This document shows positions 47,937-60,939 of a stretch of 64,000 nt of DNA, one piece after another. This DNA comes from CAYMLL01 sp964390645. Its GTDB lineage: Bacteria; Planctomycetota; UBA8108. Numbering within the stretch: position 1 is the first letter of the stretch; each line of letters starts with the position of its first letter. The notes beneath the pieces were generated by a model. The model did not search any database. It saw nothing but the letters and a program-made list of their open reading frames with translations, and was not told where the DNA came from. Location of the stretch: positions 10,737 through 74,736 of the forward strand of contig CAYMLL010000003.1 of the NCBI GenBank assembly GCA_964390645.1. Direction: 5' to 3'. Made by a program: the position numbers and the translations under genes.

Positions 47937-49460
47937 ATGTTCGAGAGTATCACGCGGCGCTTCTCCGGCATCCTGGGCAACGTCGTTCGCAAGAAGATCT
48001 CCGAGAAGAACATCAAGGAGACCCTGCGCGAGATTCGAGTGGCTCTTCTCGAGGCGGACGTCGCGTTCGAGGTGATCAAGCCCTTCCTCGAGCGCGTCGA
48101 GCAGCAGGCTCTCGGCGAGAACGTGCTCCAGGGCGTCGAGCCGGGACAGCAGTTCATCCAGATCGTCTTCCAGCAGCTCGTCGACTTGATGGGACCGGTC
48201 GATCCGTCGATCGACTTCCAGAAGAAGGGCCTCACCGTCATCCTCATGGCGGGGCTCCAGGGAAGCGGCAAGACGACGACTTGCGGCAAGCTGGCGCTGC
48301 TGCTGCGCAAGCAGGACAAGCGCAAGCCGCTGCTCGTCGCTGCGGATCTGCAGCGCCCCGCCGCCATCGAGCAGCTGAAGACGCTCGGTTCGCAGATCAA
48401 CATCCCGGTCTACGCCGAGCCTGGCTCCAAGCCGCCCGTCGTCTGTCAGAACGGTCTGCTGGAAGCCACCAAGCTCGGCTGCGACACGGTCATACTCGAT
48501 ACTGCCGGCCGCCTGCACATCGATGAGGAGATGATGGCCGAGGTGCGGGAGGTGGCGAGCGTCACGAGTCCGCACGAGGTGTTTCTCGTCTGCGATGCGA
48601 TGGTCGGGCAGGACGCCGTCAAGAGCGCTCGCGAGTTCAACGAGCAGCTCGAGCTCACCGGTGTCATCCTGACGAAACTCGATGGCGACGCGCGCGGCGG
48701 TGCGGCGCTGTCGGTCAAGACCGTCACCGGCAAGCCGATCAAGTTCGTCGGCACGGGAGAGAAGCTCGAGGGCAGCCTCGAGGCGTTCCGCCCGCAGGGG
48801 ATGGCCGAGCGCATCTTCGGTTTCGGCGACGTGCGTGGCATCGTGGAGAAGGCGCAGGAGCACGTCGATCAGGAGCAGGCCGCCAAGCTCCAGGACGAGC
48901 TGCTCAGGGGCACCTTCACGCTCGAGCACTTCCTGGAGCAGCTGCAGTCCGTCAAGAAGATGGCCGGTGGAAACCTCAAGGGGCTCCTCGGTATGCTCCC
49001 GGGGGTCGGCAGTCAGCTCGACGAGATGGACATCGACGACGACGAGCTCAGGCACATCGAGGGCATCATCCGCGCGATGACGCCGAAGGAGCGACGACGT
49101 CCGGAGATTCTCAACACCTCGCGGCGCGAGCGCATCTCCCGTGGCAGCGGCCGTGAACGCATGGAGATCGACGATCTGCTTAAGCAGTTCACCGGCATGA
49201 AGAAGGTCATGGACCAGATGACGCGGACGGGGGGCAAGGGGCCGCTCGGGAAGCTCAAGGGGCTCGCCTCGGCGAAGAAGATGCTGAGCAACCCGCACGA
49301 GATGATGCACAAGATGACGGCCGAGATGGGCAAGGAGCTCGACCCGACCCGTCCGAAGGCGCGCAAGGGCTCGGCCCACACGAAAAAGCACTCGCAGGCG
49401 GATCACAAGGCGCGGCGCAAGAAGGAGCGGCAGAACCGGCGCAAGAGCCGACGGCGGTGA
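47937..49460 (+). CDS. ffh: Signal recognition particle protein Ffh
   Basis: SRP54-type GTPase of 507 residues that binds signal peptides and 4.5S RNA for co-translational membrane targeting. The N helical domain is followed by the G domain with GLQGSGKT (106-113), DTAGR (188-192) and TKLD (246-249). The Met-rich M domain covers about 320-450 (GGNLKGLLGMLPGVGSQLD, GSGRERMEIDDLLKQFTGMK). A highly basic tail (about 470-507) is longer than usual. A TAGGAT at 47816-47821 with TGGAAC 17 bp before it may be its promoter. It opens the ffh-rpsP-trmD-rplS cluster. Confidence 0.97.
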   Translation: MFESITRRFSGILGNVVRKKISEKNIKETLREIRVALLEADVAFEVIKPFLERVEQQALGENVLQGVEPGQQFIQIVFQQLVDLMGPVDPSIDFQKKGLTVILMAGLQGSGKTTTCGKLALLLRKQDKRKPLLVAADLQRPAAIEQLKTLGSQINIPVYAEPGSKPPVVCQNGLLEATKLGCDTVILDTAGRLHIDEEMMAEVREVASVTSPHEVFLVCDAMVGQDAVKSAREFNEQLELTGVILTKLDGDARGGAALSVKTVTGKPIKFVGTGEKLEGSLEAFRPQGMAERIFGFGDVRGIVEKAQEHVDQEQAAKLQDELLRGTFTLEHFLEQLQSVKKMAGGNLKGLLGMLPGVGSQLDEMDIDDDELRHIEGIIRAMTPKERRRPEILNTSRRERISRGSGRERMEIDDLLKQFTGMKKVMDQMTRTGGKGPLGKLKGLASAKKMLSNPHEMMHKMTAEMGKELDPTRPKARKGSAHTKKHSQADHKARRKKERQNRRKSRRR

Positions 49461-49540
49461 GCTCGGGGCCCCCGGCCGGGGCTTGTCCGATCTGCCGTGC
49501 GCGACAGAGTTTGGGGGATCGTGCCGGAGCGTCAATTCCC

Positions 49541-49568
49541 TTGATGTGCCGGTTCAATCTGGGATAAT
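49541..49568 (+). promoter_or_regulatory. Putative sigma70-type promoter upstream of rpsP
   Basis: TTGATG (49541-49546) and GATAAT (49563-49568) with a 16-bp spacer, about 127 bp before rpsP. It would let the ribosomal genes be transcribed apart from ffh. Confidence 0.5.
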
Positions 49569-49694
49569 TGCCGCTCTTTTTCCCCGGGAGGTCCTCGGGG
49601 ACGACGAGCAACGATAGAAGAATCAAGGACTTACGGATCCGCTGCAGCGGGCGCAGGGCGATCTCACAGGAGCCTCCGCGAGGAGGAGTGTCTC

Positions 49695-50027
49695 ATGGCC
49701 GTGAAGATGCGGCTTCGGCGAATGGGGAAGCGAAACCGGCCGTTCTACCGGATTTGCGTCATCGAGGGTGGTCGGGCGCGCGATGCGAAGTACATCGAGA
49801 GCCTCGGTCACTACAACCCGTATGTCGAAGACGACCACAGGAAGGTGTCGCTGAACACCGAGCGCGCGGCTTACTGGCTCAGCGTCGGTGCCCAGCCCTC
49901 GGAGACCGTCCGCAGCTTCTTGCGCAACGCGAAGGTGACCGGCCTCGCGCAACCGAAGAAGAGCCGCAGCCGCCGCCGCAAGAGGAGGCCGGCGGGTGTC
50001 GCGAAGAAACCCGCGGCGAAGGAATAG
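49695..50027 (+). CDS. rpsP: 30S ribosomal protein S16
   Basis: Small-subunit ribosomal protein of 110 residues. The start follows a strong AGGAGGAG at 7-8 nt. MAVKMRLRRMGKRNRPFYRI, ESLGHYNPYVEDDHRKVSLN and AAYWLSVGAQPSETVRSFL are the family's hallmark motifs. The C-terminal 30 residues are a Lys/Arg-rich extension (KKSRSRRRKRRPAGVAKK), longer than in enterobacterial S16. It lies between ffh and trmD, as in many bacteria, though rimM is missing from the usual rpsP-rimM-trmD order here. Confidence 0.97.
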   Translation: MAVKMRLRRMGKRNRPFYRICVIEGGRARDAKYIESLGHYNPYVEDDHRKVSLNTERAAYWLSVGAQPSETVRSFLRNAKVTGLAQPKKSRSRRRKRRPAGVAKKPAAKE

Positions 50028-50175
50028 CCGGCGAGAGAACCGTCCGCGAAGAAACCGGCATCGGTGTCGAAGAGAACCGGCGCCGAAGAGAACCGTCAAG
50101 GCTTGATTCCACAGGCCATCTCCACCACCGCTGTGTGCGGGCCGGTGCATTCCGGTGAACGCTACAGTAGAGCTC

Positions 50176-50961
50176 ATGGCTCCCTCGACTCCTCTGCAGT
50201 TCGATATCATCACGATCTTCCCCGGCATGTTCGCCGAGGTCGTGGGAGAGAGCATCGTCGGGCGGGCGGTGGACTCTGCCCTGGTGGAGATCCGCTTCAC
50301 CGACCTGCGCGACTTCACGACGGACAGGCACCGCAGTATTGACGATCGTCCCTACGGTGGCGGACCGGGCATGGTCTTCAAGCCCGAGCCCGTCTTCGAT
50401 GCGGTCGACCACGTGCTGGGCGATCCGGCCTCCAGGGGCAAGCGCACTCGCAAGGTGATCCTGACGCCTCAAGGCCGTCGGCTCGATCAGCCTTTTCTGC
50501 ACGAGCTGGCGGAGGTCGAGCGTATCGTTCTTCTCTGCGGCCATTACGAGGGCTTCGACGAGAGGATCTTTCAGGGGCTCGACTTCGAGCCGGTCTCGAT
50601 CGGCGACTACGTGCTGTCGGGAGGAGAGCTTCCGGCGATGGTGATCCTCGACGGCGTCGCACGGTTGATACCGGGTGCGCTCGGTCACCCTCAATCGTCG
50701 GTCCGCGAATCATTCGAGAACGGTCTCCTCGACCATCCTCACTACACCCGACCGTTGGAATACCGAGGAATGTCGGTCCCGGAGGTTCTCCGTTCCGGCA
50801 ACCATGCGGAGATCGAGCGCTGGCGGCGTCGTCAGGCTCGAGATCGGACCCGCGAGCGCCGCAGCGACCTGGATGGATGCGGGGAAGAGGCCGGATGCGG
50901 GGAAGAGGCCGGATGCGGGGAAGAGGTCAGGGAACAGGAAGCCGCCGCAAGGAGGAACTAG
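50176..50961 (+). CDS. trmD: tRNA (guanine37-N1)-methyltransferase
   Basis: SPOUT-class methyltransferase that makes m1G37 in tRNAs to prevent frameshifting. The ATG at 50176 gives 261 residues; a GTG at 50155 is in frame. Motifs: [74 protein letters not shown] and LGHPQSS...[10 protein letters not shown]. These form the trefoil-knot SAM site and the tRNA-binding part. The C-terminal tail carries a repeated GCGEEA encoded by three 18-bp repeats; it is not part of the conserved enzyme. It is followed by rplS with 4 bp between stop and start. Confidence 0.96.
   Translation: MAPSTPLQFDIITIFPGMFAEVVGESIVGRAVDSALVEIRFTDLRDFTTDRHRSIDDRPYGGGPGMVFKPEPVFDAVDHVLGDPASRGKRTRKVILTPQGRRLDQPFLHELAEVERIVLLCGHYEGFDERIFQGLDFEPVSIGDYVLSGGELPAMVILDGVARLIPGALGHPQSSVRESFENGLLDHPHYTRPLEYRGMSVPEVLRSGNHAEIERWRRRQARDRTRERRSDLDGCGEEAGCGEEAGCGEEVREQEAAARRN
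50875..50928. repeat. Three tandem 18-bp repeats at the 3' end of trmD
   Basis: Three copies of GGATGCGGGGAAGAGGCC, the third with one change (GGTC at the end). They encode GCGEEA units in the non-conserved TrmD tail, so copy number can vary in frame. Confidence 0.95.
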
Positions 50962-50965
50962 CGCC

Positions 50966-51499
50966 ATGGCGAACCTCATCGACGCTCTTGAGGCCGAGTT
51001 CGCGAGAGAGAAGGCCCTGCCGTCGTTTCAGGTCGGAGACACCGTCGACGTGCACGTGCGGATCCAGGAAGGCGAGAAGTCGCGCGTCCAGATCTTCAAC
51101 GGGACGGTGATCAAGATTCAGGGTGGCGATGGACTGCGCGCGACCTTCACCGTGCGCCGCATCGTCGCCAGCGAGGGAGTCGAGCGCACCTTTCCGCGCC
51201 ATTCGCCCATCGTCCAGGACGTGCAGGTGACGCGCAAGGGCAAGGTTCGCCGCTCGCGGCTCTTCTACCTTCGCGATCGGGTCGGAAAGGCCACGAAGGT
51301 CAAGGAGCGTCGCGACGACGCGAGGCCGACCGCGGCGCCGAAGGGCAAGAAGCAGCGCCGCAGGGCGCGCCAGGAGGCCAAGACCGTCGCGGCAGAGGCT
51401 GCTGCGGCGGAGGCTGCTGCCGCAGAGGCTGCCGCTGCAGAGGCTGCGGCGGAGGCCGCATCCACCGACACCTCCGAGGCAGCAGCGGCCGTCACCTGA
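50966..51499 (+). CDS. rplS: 50S ribosomal protein L19
   Basis: Large-subunit ribosomal protein of 177 residues. The start has AAGGAGG 10 nt upstream, inside the end of trmD. Residues 1-115 are the standard L19 domain ([73 protein letters not shown]). About 60 extra residues follow: a basic part ([14 protein letters not shown]) and an Ala/Glu tail with repeated EAAAA units. The extension is unusual in length for L19 and probably disordered or helical on the ribosome surface. Confidence 0.96.
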   Translation: MANLIDALEAEFAREKALPSFQVGDTVDVHVRIQEGEKSRVQIFNGTVIKIQGGDGLRATFTVRRIVASEGVERTFPRHSPIVQDVQVTRKGKVRRSRLFYLRDRVGKATKVKERRDDARPTAAPKGKKQRRRARQEAKTVAAEAAAAEAAAAEAAAAEAAAEAASTDTSEAAAAVT

Positions 51500-51507
51500 T
51501 TCCGCCG

Positions 51508-51900
51508 GTGGGTTCGTCGCACCGACGCATCGGTCGGCGCGGTGAGCGTGTCGCGGCGCGCTTTCTCCGTCACCGGGGCCTGCGAGTTCTCGCCAGCAAC
51601 GTCCGTGCGGGCGGTGGGGAGATCGACCTCGTCGCGATCGAGGGCGAGACGCTCGTCTTCGTCGAGGTCAAGTCCCGGACCGCGGCGAGTTGGCGGGAAG
51701 GATTCGAGAAGATCGACGGCAGGAAGCGGCGCGCCCTTCGCAAGGCCTGTCGCGCGTATCTTCGCTCGACGACCGGTGATGTGGAGCACTTCCGGATCGA
51801 CGGCGTCGTCGTCGAGCTCGAGCCCGGTCTCTTCCGGCTGCGCGTCAGGGGCGTGGAATGGGAGCGCGGGCTCTTCCGGCTCGATCCGCACGACGTATGA
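51508..51900 (+). CDS. yraN: YraN/UPF0102 family nuclease-fold protein
   Basis: Protein of 130 residues with a GTG start 8 bp after rplS. It has the family motifs RRGERVAARFLRHRGLRVLA, GGGEIDLVAIEGETLVFVEV and KSR, which form a restriction-endonuclease-like PD-(D/E)xK core (Asp in EIDLVA; Glu and Lys in VEVKSR). The biochemical role is not well established; nuclease activity on DNA is presumed. Position between rplS and the RNase III gene is common in bacteria. Confidence 0.92.
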   Translation: MGSSHRRIGRRGERVAARFLRHRGLRVLASNVRAGGGEIDLVAIEGETLVFVEVKSRTAASWREGFEKIDGRKRRALRKACRAYLRSTTGDVEHFRIDGVVVELEPGLFRLRVRGVEWERGLFRLDPHDV

Positions 51901-52138
51901 GCGGGTGAAATCCGCAAGGATCTGCGTTAGCTTACCGATACGCGAACAGACGGACCTCGAGGTCGAGAAGAACGGGTCTCGGTGTGCCCGGCGGCTCTTC
52001 GACACCCGTTCTTCCAGCCCTCGTCGCTCGTCTCGACCGTGGTTCCTGGCACGTCGACGGCTTCCCGGAACGCCCTGGTTTTCCGGTCGCCGTCTTCCGG
52101 CGTGTGTCCCGCGATCGAGTCCACCGGAGCGGCTCTGC

Positions 52139-52887
52139 ATGCAAGACATTCTGGATTCTTTCGATGGTCGGCCGCCCGACGAGGCGGAGCTGAGAAATCT
52201 TCGTGAGTGCGAGCGCAAGGTGCAGTACGGGTTCTCCGAACTGCGCCTGCTGTACGAGGCGTTGACGCACTCGTCGGTCAAGGCGATCGACAAGCCTTCG
52301 AACGAGCGGCTCGAGTTTCTCGGTGACTCGGTGCTCGGTCTCGTGATGACCGAGTTCCTCTACAACTTCTTCGAGGAGCACGACGAGGGAGAGCTCACCC
52401 AGATCAAGTCGGTTGTCGTGTCGACGACGATCCTCGCCGCGGAGAGTGAACGACTCGGGTTGGGTGATCACTACAACGTCGGCAAGGGCGTCACGAGGCG
52501 CAGGAAGCTGCCGAGCTCGCTGCTGGCGAACGTCTTCGAGGCGGTTGTCGCGGCGATCTACAAGGACGGGGGGCTCGAGATGGCCCGCCGCTTCATCCTG
52601 CGCAACATCTACCACCAGGTGCTCAACGTCGTCGAGAACTCGCACCATCGCAACTACAAGTCGCTGCTGCAGCAGTGGGCGCAGAAGGAGCTGAACGTCA
52701 CTCCGACCTACAGCGTGCTGTCGGAGAGGGGGCCGGATCACATCAAGTCCTTCGAGGTCGTGGCGGTCGTGGGTGACCACAAGTACGCTGTCGGCACGGG
52801 ACGCTCGAAGAAGGAGGCCGAGCAAGCTTCCGCGCGCGAGACGCTGGCGCTGCTGGCGGTCAACGATGAGGAGGGGCCGGAGCGGTT

Positions 52888-52891
<4 letters not shown>
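52139..52891 (+). CDS. rnc: Ribonuclease III
   Basis: Double-stranded-RNA endonuclease of 250 residues for rRNA and mRNA processing. The ATG at 52139 has GGAG 9 nt upstream; the 238 bp before it, after yraN, hold no gene I can recognise. The signature NERLEFLGDSVL starts at residue 55 and contains the catalytic acidic residues. A second acidic site is VFEAVVAAIYKDGG. The dsRNA-binding domain covers about 175-245 (NYKSLLQQWAQKELN, then VAVVGDHKYAVGTGRSKKEA). Its TGA overlaps the GTG start of mfd. Confidence 0.95.
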
Positions 52892-56262
<3,371 letters not shown>

Positions 56263-56281
56263 ATTCGCAGGGAGTCGTGCG

Positions 56282-57697
56282 ATGCATTCCAGGGCGCAAC
56301 TGACCGTCTTTCTCGTTGTCTTCGGCGTCAGCGTTCTTGGCGTGGCCCGGGTCGTTTTCCTTCGGACCACCGGCCTCGTCGTCGCGGGGGAAGGGGACGC
56401 GCAGGAAGGCAAGGCGCCCGGGAGTCCGGCGAGCGAGGACCCACCGGCCGTGAAGCCGCAAGCTCCCGGGAAGAAGCCGGTCGCGCGGAAGAAGCCGGTC
56501 GAGGACGATGCTCCATTGCGGCAGGTCCCGAAGCCGGCGGGGGAGCCGACCTCGAAGGACGATCAGCCCGGCTCGGGCGATCAGAAGTCGCGGATTGACA
56601 ACACCGTCCTGCGCGAGCGGGAGTTTCCGCCGATCGTCGCGATCGTCGAGCAACGTCCGATCTCTCGCAAGCAGTTCCTGGCGGAGTACCAGCGTCGGCT
56701 CGAAGAGTACAGCGCGGTTCTCTCGTCGCGTGTAGAGCCGATGAACAAGAGCTTCGTCGTGCGCGAGGTGCTCGGCGACCTTGTCCACAACGAGCTTCTC
56801 GTGCAAGCCGCGCTGCGAAAGGCCGGCGGTCGTGAGCTGAACGAGATCGTGACGAGTGAGAGGGCGCTGGCGGAGGTCGATCGCCGCGTGGAGGATCTCA
56901 AGAAGCGTGGCTACAGCGAGTTTTCCTCCCGTGAGGACTACTTCGCCAGTCAGCTGAAGCGATTCGGACAGAAGCGCGAGCAGGTGCTCGCCGATCTTCG
57001 CAAGCGGGTCCTCGTGAACACCTACCTGTGGGAGGAGGTCTTCCGCGACCTGGACCGCTTCATCTCGCCGTCCGAGTCCCGCAGCTACTATCACTCGAAC
57101 CTCGAGGAGTTCACCACGCCGCTGGGATACTCGTATCGCCGCATCTCCTTCCAGGACGGCTTCAACACCAGTGAGAGAGTCAAGAAGGTCCAGGAAGCGC
57201 TCGCTGACGGCGAGCCCTTCGTCGATGTCGCCAGGAAGTACTCCGAGGAGTTCTCGAACGAGAAGCTGCGCGGCCGGCAGTGGGACAAGACCTACGAGGA
57301 GGTCAAGGGGATGCCTTATCCCTTCCCGCAGATCATCCAGGGCATGAAGCCCGGCGAGGTCAGCCCACCGCGCAAGGTTCAGGGGGCTGTCGTCTTCGTG
57401 CGGCTCGAGAGTGTGCGCACGGGCGATCCGCTGTCGTACCCGGAGGCGCAGCCGAGGATCGAGCGGCTTCTGCTGACGCGTCGACACGAGGCGCGGACCC
57501 GGGTGCTCGTCGATCGTCTGCGCCGGTATGCGCGTGTGGAGTCCTACATCCCCGGCATCGTGCTCGAGAAGGTCGAGAGCTCCGAGGTCTCCTCCGCCCC
57601 GCAGGGCGGTGGGCAGGGTGGCGAGCAGGTCGGCCGGCAGGGGGATGTCGGCGCCGATCGCAATGGCGACACGCCGACGGACACGGAGCGGCGCTGA
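56282..57697 (+). CDS. SurA/parvulin-like periplasmic folding factor
   Basis: Protein of 471 residues, 19 bp after mfd. An N-terminal membrane segment (LTVFLVVFGVSVLGVARVVF) acts as anchor or signal, followed by a Pro/Lys-rich linker. Residues about 120-290 form a SurA N-like helical domain (RPISRKQFLAEYQRRLEEY, LVHNELLVQAALRKAGGREL, RRVEDLKKRGYSEFSSREDY). A parvulin-type PPIase region follows (SYRRISF, ALADGEPFVDVARKYSEEFS, GMKPGEVSPPRKVQG). The parvulin part looks shortened, so catalysis is uncertain and a chaperone role more likely. The Gly/Gln-rich tail is low complexity. Confidence 0.82.
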   Translation: MHSRAQLTVFLVVFGVSVLGVARVVFLRTTGLVVAGEGDAQEGKAPGSPASEDPPAVKPQAPGKKPVARKKPVEDDAPLRQVPKPAGEPTSKDDQPGSGDQKSRIDNTVLREREFPPIVAIVEQRPISRKQFLAEYQRRLEEYSAVLSSRVEPMNKSFVVREVLGDLVHNELLVQAALRKAGGRELNEIVTSERALAEVDRRVEDLKKRGYSEFSSREDYFASQLKRFGQKREQVLADLRKRVLVNTYLWEEVFRDLDRFISPSESRSYYHSNLEEFTTPLGYSYRRISFQDGFNTSERVKKVQEALADGEPFVDVARKYSEEFSNEKLRGRQWDKTYEEVKGMPYPFPQIIQGMKPGEVSPPRKVQGAVVFVRLESVRTGDPLSYPEAQPRIERLLLTRRHEARTRVLVDRLRRYARVESYIPGIVLEKVESSEVSSAPQGGGQGGEQVGRQGDVGADRNGDTPTDTERR

Positions 57698-57853
57698 GAC
57701 CGGCCGAGCGCATAGCTCGCTGGGCTACCGTCTCCCGGTCAGCGCTACGCGCCGACTGGCGAGCATGTCGACGCTGGAATTCAACCAGCAGCTGAACTGG
57801 AGAGTGGTGTCGTTCCGGGGGGAGGTCAAGACCGCTGCCACGTCTCGCCAGGG

Positions 57854-58822
57854 TCAATCCTCGATCGTGACGATGTAGCTGCCGCTGCGGGGATCCTTCT
57901 CGAGGTTCAGGACCTTGCTCTTCTTGGCGTCCTCCAGGAGGCGTGAGAACGAGTTGTAGCCGTAGTATTCCTCGTTGAACTCCGGGTGCTTGCGCTTGAT
58001 GGTCTGCTTCACCATCGAGCCCCAGATGACCTCCTTGTCCTGGCGCAGAAGAGCCTGCACCGCGTTGAGGACGCGGTCGAAGACCTCTTGCTGCTTCTTC
58101 GGCAGCTTGCTGAGGGAGCCCTTCTTCGGGGTTGCGCGCTTGCGGACGATGTCCTCGTAGTAGACGAACTCGTCGCAGTTGTCGACGAGCAGATCGCTCG
58201 AGGAATTCTTGACGCCGACGCCGATGACGTACTTGTCGTTTTCCTTCAGCTTCGAGACCAGCGGGGAGAAGTCGCTGTCACCGCTGACGACGCAGAACAT
58301 GTTGATGTGGTCCTTCGCGTAGCAAAGGTCCATCGCGTCGACCACCATGCGGATGTCGGCGCTGTTCTTCCCGCTGTAGCGCTTGCGGGGAATGTCGACC
58401 AGCTCGATGCCCGCCTCGTGGAAGGGGCGCTTGTACTTGCCGAAGGTGTCCCAGTCGGCGTAAGCCTTGCGGAAGACGATCTTGCCCTTCTCCAGGATGC
58501 GTTCGAGCACCTTGGAGATCTCGAAGGACTTGTAACGGGCCTCGCGCACGCCGAGCGCGATGTTGTCGAAGTCGATAAAGAGCGCGATCTTGGCCTCGTC
58601 GCGGGGGATTCCGTAAATGTCTTTCACCTTGGTACTCGGTGTTCGGGTGGGTGCCGTTCTCGGCGGCCTGCGCTCCGGGAGCGAGTCGCCGGTCCCCGGC
58701 ACTGATTCGGGGAGTGCCTCTGCGCCGGCGAGGAAGGAGTCCGGGGGACGGGTAGGCGCGATTCGGTCTGCCCCGTCGAGAATGATAGCCGGCCATCTTA
58801 TCGATTCCTCGACGCGGAGCAA
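57854..58822 (-). CDS. NYN-domain ribonuclease-like protein with OST-HTH/LOTUS domain
   Basis: Predicted RNA-acting protein. The NYN (LabA/DUF88) domain has KIALFIDFDNIALGVREARY, KNSADIRMVVDAMDLCY and CVVSGDSDFSPLVSKLKE; the conserved Asp residues form the PIN-like metal site. The C-terminal 90 residues (QEVFDRVLNAVQALLRQDKE, then MVKQTIKRKHPEFNE, FSRLLEDAKKSKVL) are an OST-HTH/LOTUS domain, an RNA-binding module. The start is unsure: TTG at 58822 gives 322 residues with a Pro-rich N terminus; GTG at 58627 gives a shorter protein beginning just before the conserved part. It is convergent with the SurA-like gene. Confidence 0.88.
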   Translation of the reverse strand: MLRVEESIRWPAIILDGADRIAPTRPPDSFLAGAEALPESVPGTGDSLPERRPPRTAPTRTPSTKVKDIYGIPRDEAKIALFIDFDNIALGVREARYKSFEISKVLERILEKGKIVFRKAYADWDTFGKYKRPFHEAGIELVDIPRKRYSGKNSADIRMVVDAMDLCYAKDHINMFCVVSGDSDFSPLVSKLKENDKYVIGVGVKNSSSDLLVDNCDEFVYYEDIVRKRATPKKGSLSKLPKKQQEVFDRVLNAVQALLRQDKEVIWGSMVKQTIKRKHPEFNEEYYGYNSFSRLLEDAKKSKVLNLEKDPRSGSYIVTIED

Positions 58823-59095
58823 TCACTTATGAGATCGGCTTTCTCGGGCTGCAGGCTGACTCTCTCTTGGACGCGACCCCTTCCGGAGACGAGACGGGCT
58901 CCGGTCGAGGGGCGCGGGGCGCTGCATTACCGGTCCTTGCGGGGACCGCGGGGTCGCGGGAGACGGCGGAAGGGATCCGAGGGTCGGACGGTGGCGCGGG
59001 GTGGCGCGTCCGGGCTCCCTGCGGCGTTCCGTGCTCGTGGTCGATCCAACACGCGATCTCGACTCCACGTCCGGGGCGAGGGGCTCCAGCGGCAG

Positions 59096-60853
59096 CTAAC
59101 GCAGCACCACGAGCTTGCCGTGGAGCAGCCCATCGTCACTGTGCCAGACCTGGACGGAGAACGTCCTGCTCTGCTCGAGCCCGTTCGCGAGCCACCTCAG
59201 CGGCCGGGTGATCCTGGTGGCGTCGTCCGGGTCGCGGGGGCCCGGTCTCCGGTTTCCGGTCGAGCTCTTCCGCGAGTCGTGGTCGGGCTCGGGCTTCTCT
59301 TCTGCGTCCTTTCCGCGGGCTCGCTCGACGAAGGTGATGGTCTCGTTGACGAGAGCCGAGAGCTCACGACCGCGCGTCAGCGCCGAGAAGATCAGGCCGG
59401 CGTGGTCCTGGAACTCGAACTCGGAGAAGTCGTCCGCAGCGGTCAGCCGCGCAGCACGGCCGCTCTGCGCCTGCGTCCAGCGCCGAAAGAACGCCTCCTG
59501 CGTGCAGATCACGTAGAAGTCCCCGATGCGGCCGAAGGCGACGCGCGTCAGGCTCCTGGCGTTCGGCAGGCTCGCGAGCTTCGCCAGGAGCGAGTCGCTA
59601 CCCCCGGCGCGCAGAACCGGGCCGAAGTCCGCGCGGTGGTAGGCCAGGGGCTCCCCGTCGAGCTGGCTGTCGATCGCCTCGACGCCGAAGAATCCCTCGA
59701 TGAGCGCGAGCTGGCTGATCGAGGCCAGGAAGTGGAGGCCGGAGCAGAGGCGGTCGAGGTCCGCGGTGACCTCCGGGTCGGTCAACCGAATCGCGAACCC
59801 GAAGACGGGCACGTCGAATCCCGGATCCGGCCGGATGTCCGCTCGCGGAACCTTGCCCAGGAAGAGCAGTATCGGCGGCTCGATCCTCGGTAGCACGCGA
59901 CCGCGAAAGCTGTACGGGAAAAGGAGCGTGTCGAGGAGCCCTTCGGCCGGCACGTCCTTCGTCATCAGGTTGAAGGTCCCCGCCGCGACGACGTCGACCG
60001 GCAGTGGACCGAAGTCGACTCCCCTGCCGGGCTCGAGCGCCTCGACGTACTTCATCACGTCGGGAGCATGTGCCACGTACCGCGCCTCGTAGCGGCCGGC
60101 GTCGCGGATCAGCGTCACGGCGTGTGCCTCCTCGCCGTCGCGCGACTGCGTGAACACCACGCCGTTGTGCTTTCGAGGAAGCTGCGACATCAGATCCCGG
60201 TAGCCCTCGTTGTCGGCGAGCAGCGGCGTGCCGTCGGACCCGGCGACGAGGAGCCGTCGTACGTGGTCCGCGCCCTTCGTGCTCGAGAACACGAGCCGAC
60301 TCTCTCCGAGCGCCAGAAGGTAGTCGTGGTCTTCCGAGGTGCCGCGGTAGAGCCGATAGGGGCCGACGGTCGGCTGCTCGGCCCAGGGCTCGAGCTCCGC
60401 GGCCCGCGGCAGCTTCGCGAGGAGGTCGCTCTCCACGAGAGCCAGCACCGAGAGCTTCCGCCGCCCGTCGATCGTCTGGTCGACGAGACAGAGATCACGC
60501 GTGAAGAGCTCTCGCAGCAGATCTCGCTCGTCGACACCGAGATTCGTCGCCGCGAGCTCCCACATCCCGCCGGGGATCGTTTCCTCGATCGCGCTCCAGG
60601 CTTCCCGGGCGATCGGATCGCTGTCGTCCGCGTCGAGGATGCCGGCGCCGTTCCGCAGGTGCACGAAGACGTCAACGTCCGCCGGGACGAGCGCGGCGGG
60701 ATCTTCGGCCGCCTCGGTGAGGAGGTCGAGCACCTCGGGACGCCGCCACGCGGGCGTCGGCTCGGGGAGAGGCGGCGGTCCGGGTGTCGACGAGCAGGCG
60801 GCTTCGAGGAGGGCCATCCAGATGAGGAGCGGGAGTCGTCGTATCGCGGGCAT
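59096..60853 (-). CDS. Predicted lipoprotein, DUF3352-like
   Basis: Protein of 585 residues from the ATG at 60853. A lipoprotein signal (PLLIWMALLEAAC) ends with lipidated Cys20. The mature part begins with a Pro-rich linker and continues as repeated beta-alpha units (VDVFVHLRNGAGIL, RLVFSSTKGADHVRRLL, FDVPVFGFAIRL, KLASLPNARSLTRVAFG), resembling the DUF3352 group seen also at 19942-22293. The C terminus has a charged spacer (about 525-555) and a final beta-rich piece. No catalytic motif is visible. It follows the M20 peptidase gene by 86 bp on the same strand. Function unknown. Confidence 0.72.
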   Translation of the reverse strand: MPAIRRLPLLIWMALLEAACSSTPGPPPLPEPTPAWRRPEVLDLLTEAAEDPAALVPADVDVFVHLRNGAGILDADDSDPIAREAWSAIEETIPGGMWELAATNLGVDERDLLRELFTRDLCLVDQTIDGRRKLSVLALVESDLLAKLPRAAELEPWAEQPTVGPYRLYRGTSEDHDYLLALGESRLVFSSTKGADHVRRLLVAGSDGTPLLADNEGYRDLMSQLPRKHNGVVFTQSRDGEEAHAVTLIRDAGRYEARYVAHAPDVMKYVEALEPGRGVDFGPLPVDVVAAGTFNLMTKDVPAEGLLDTLLFPYSFRGRVLPRIEPPILLFLGKVPRADIRPDPGFDVPVFGFAIRLTDPEVTADLDRLCSGLHFLASISQLALIEGFFGVEAIDSQLDGEPLAYHRADFGPVLRAGGSDSLLAKLASLPNARSLTRVAFGRIGDFYVICTQEAFFRRWTQAQSGRAARLTAADDFSEFEFQDHAGLIFSALTRGRELSALVNETITFVERARGKDAEEKPEPDHDSRKSSTGNRRPGPRDPDDATRITRPLRWLANGLEQSRTFSVQVWHSDDGLLHGKLVVLR

Positions 60854-60939
60854 TGTGGGGACTCGCCAGCACCCCCCTGGCACCGACGACCGTGCGCCTG
60901 GGGGTCGTCCGGGGGCGCGGATCACGTTCCTGCGGCGCG

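Noticed and set aside
49468..49482. GC hairpin after ffh as a terminator
   Set aside because: The stem is only 5 bp and no T-run follows, only TTGTCC.
57705..57719. Stem-loop CGAGC-GCATA-GCTCG after the SurA-like gene
   Set aside because: Short stem without a T-tract; not enough to call a terminator.
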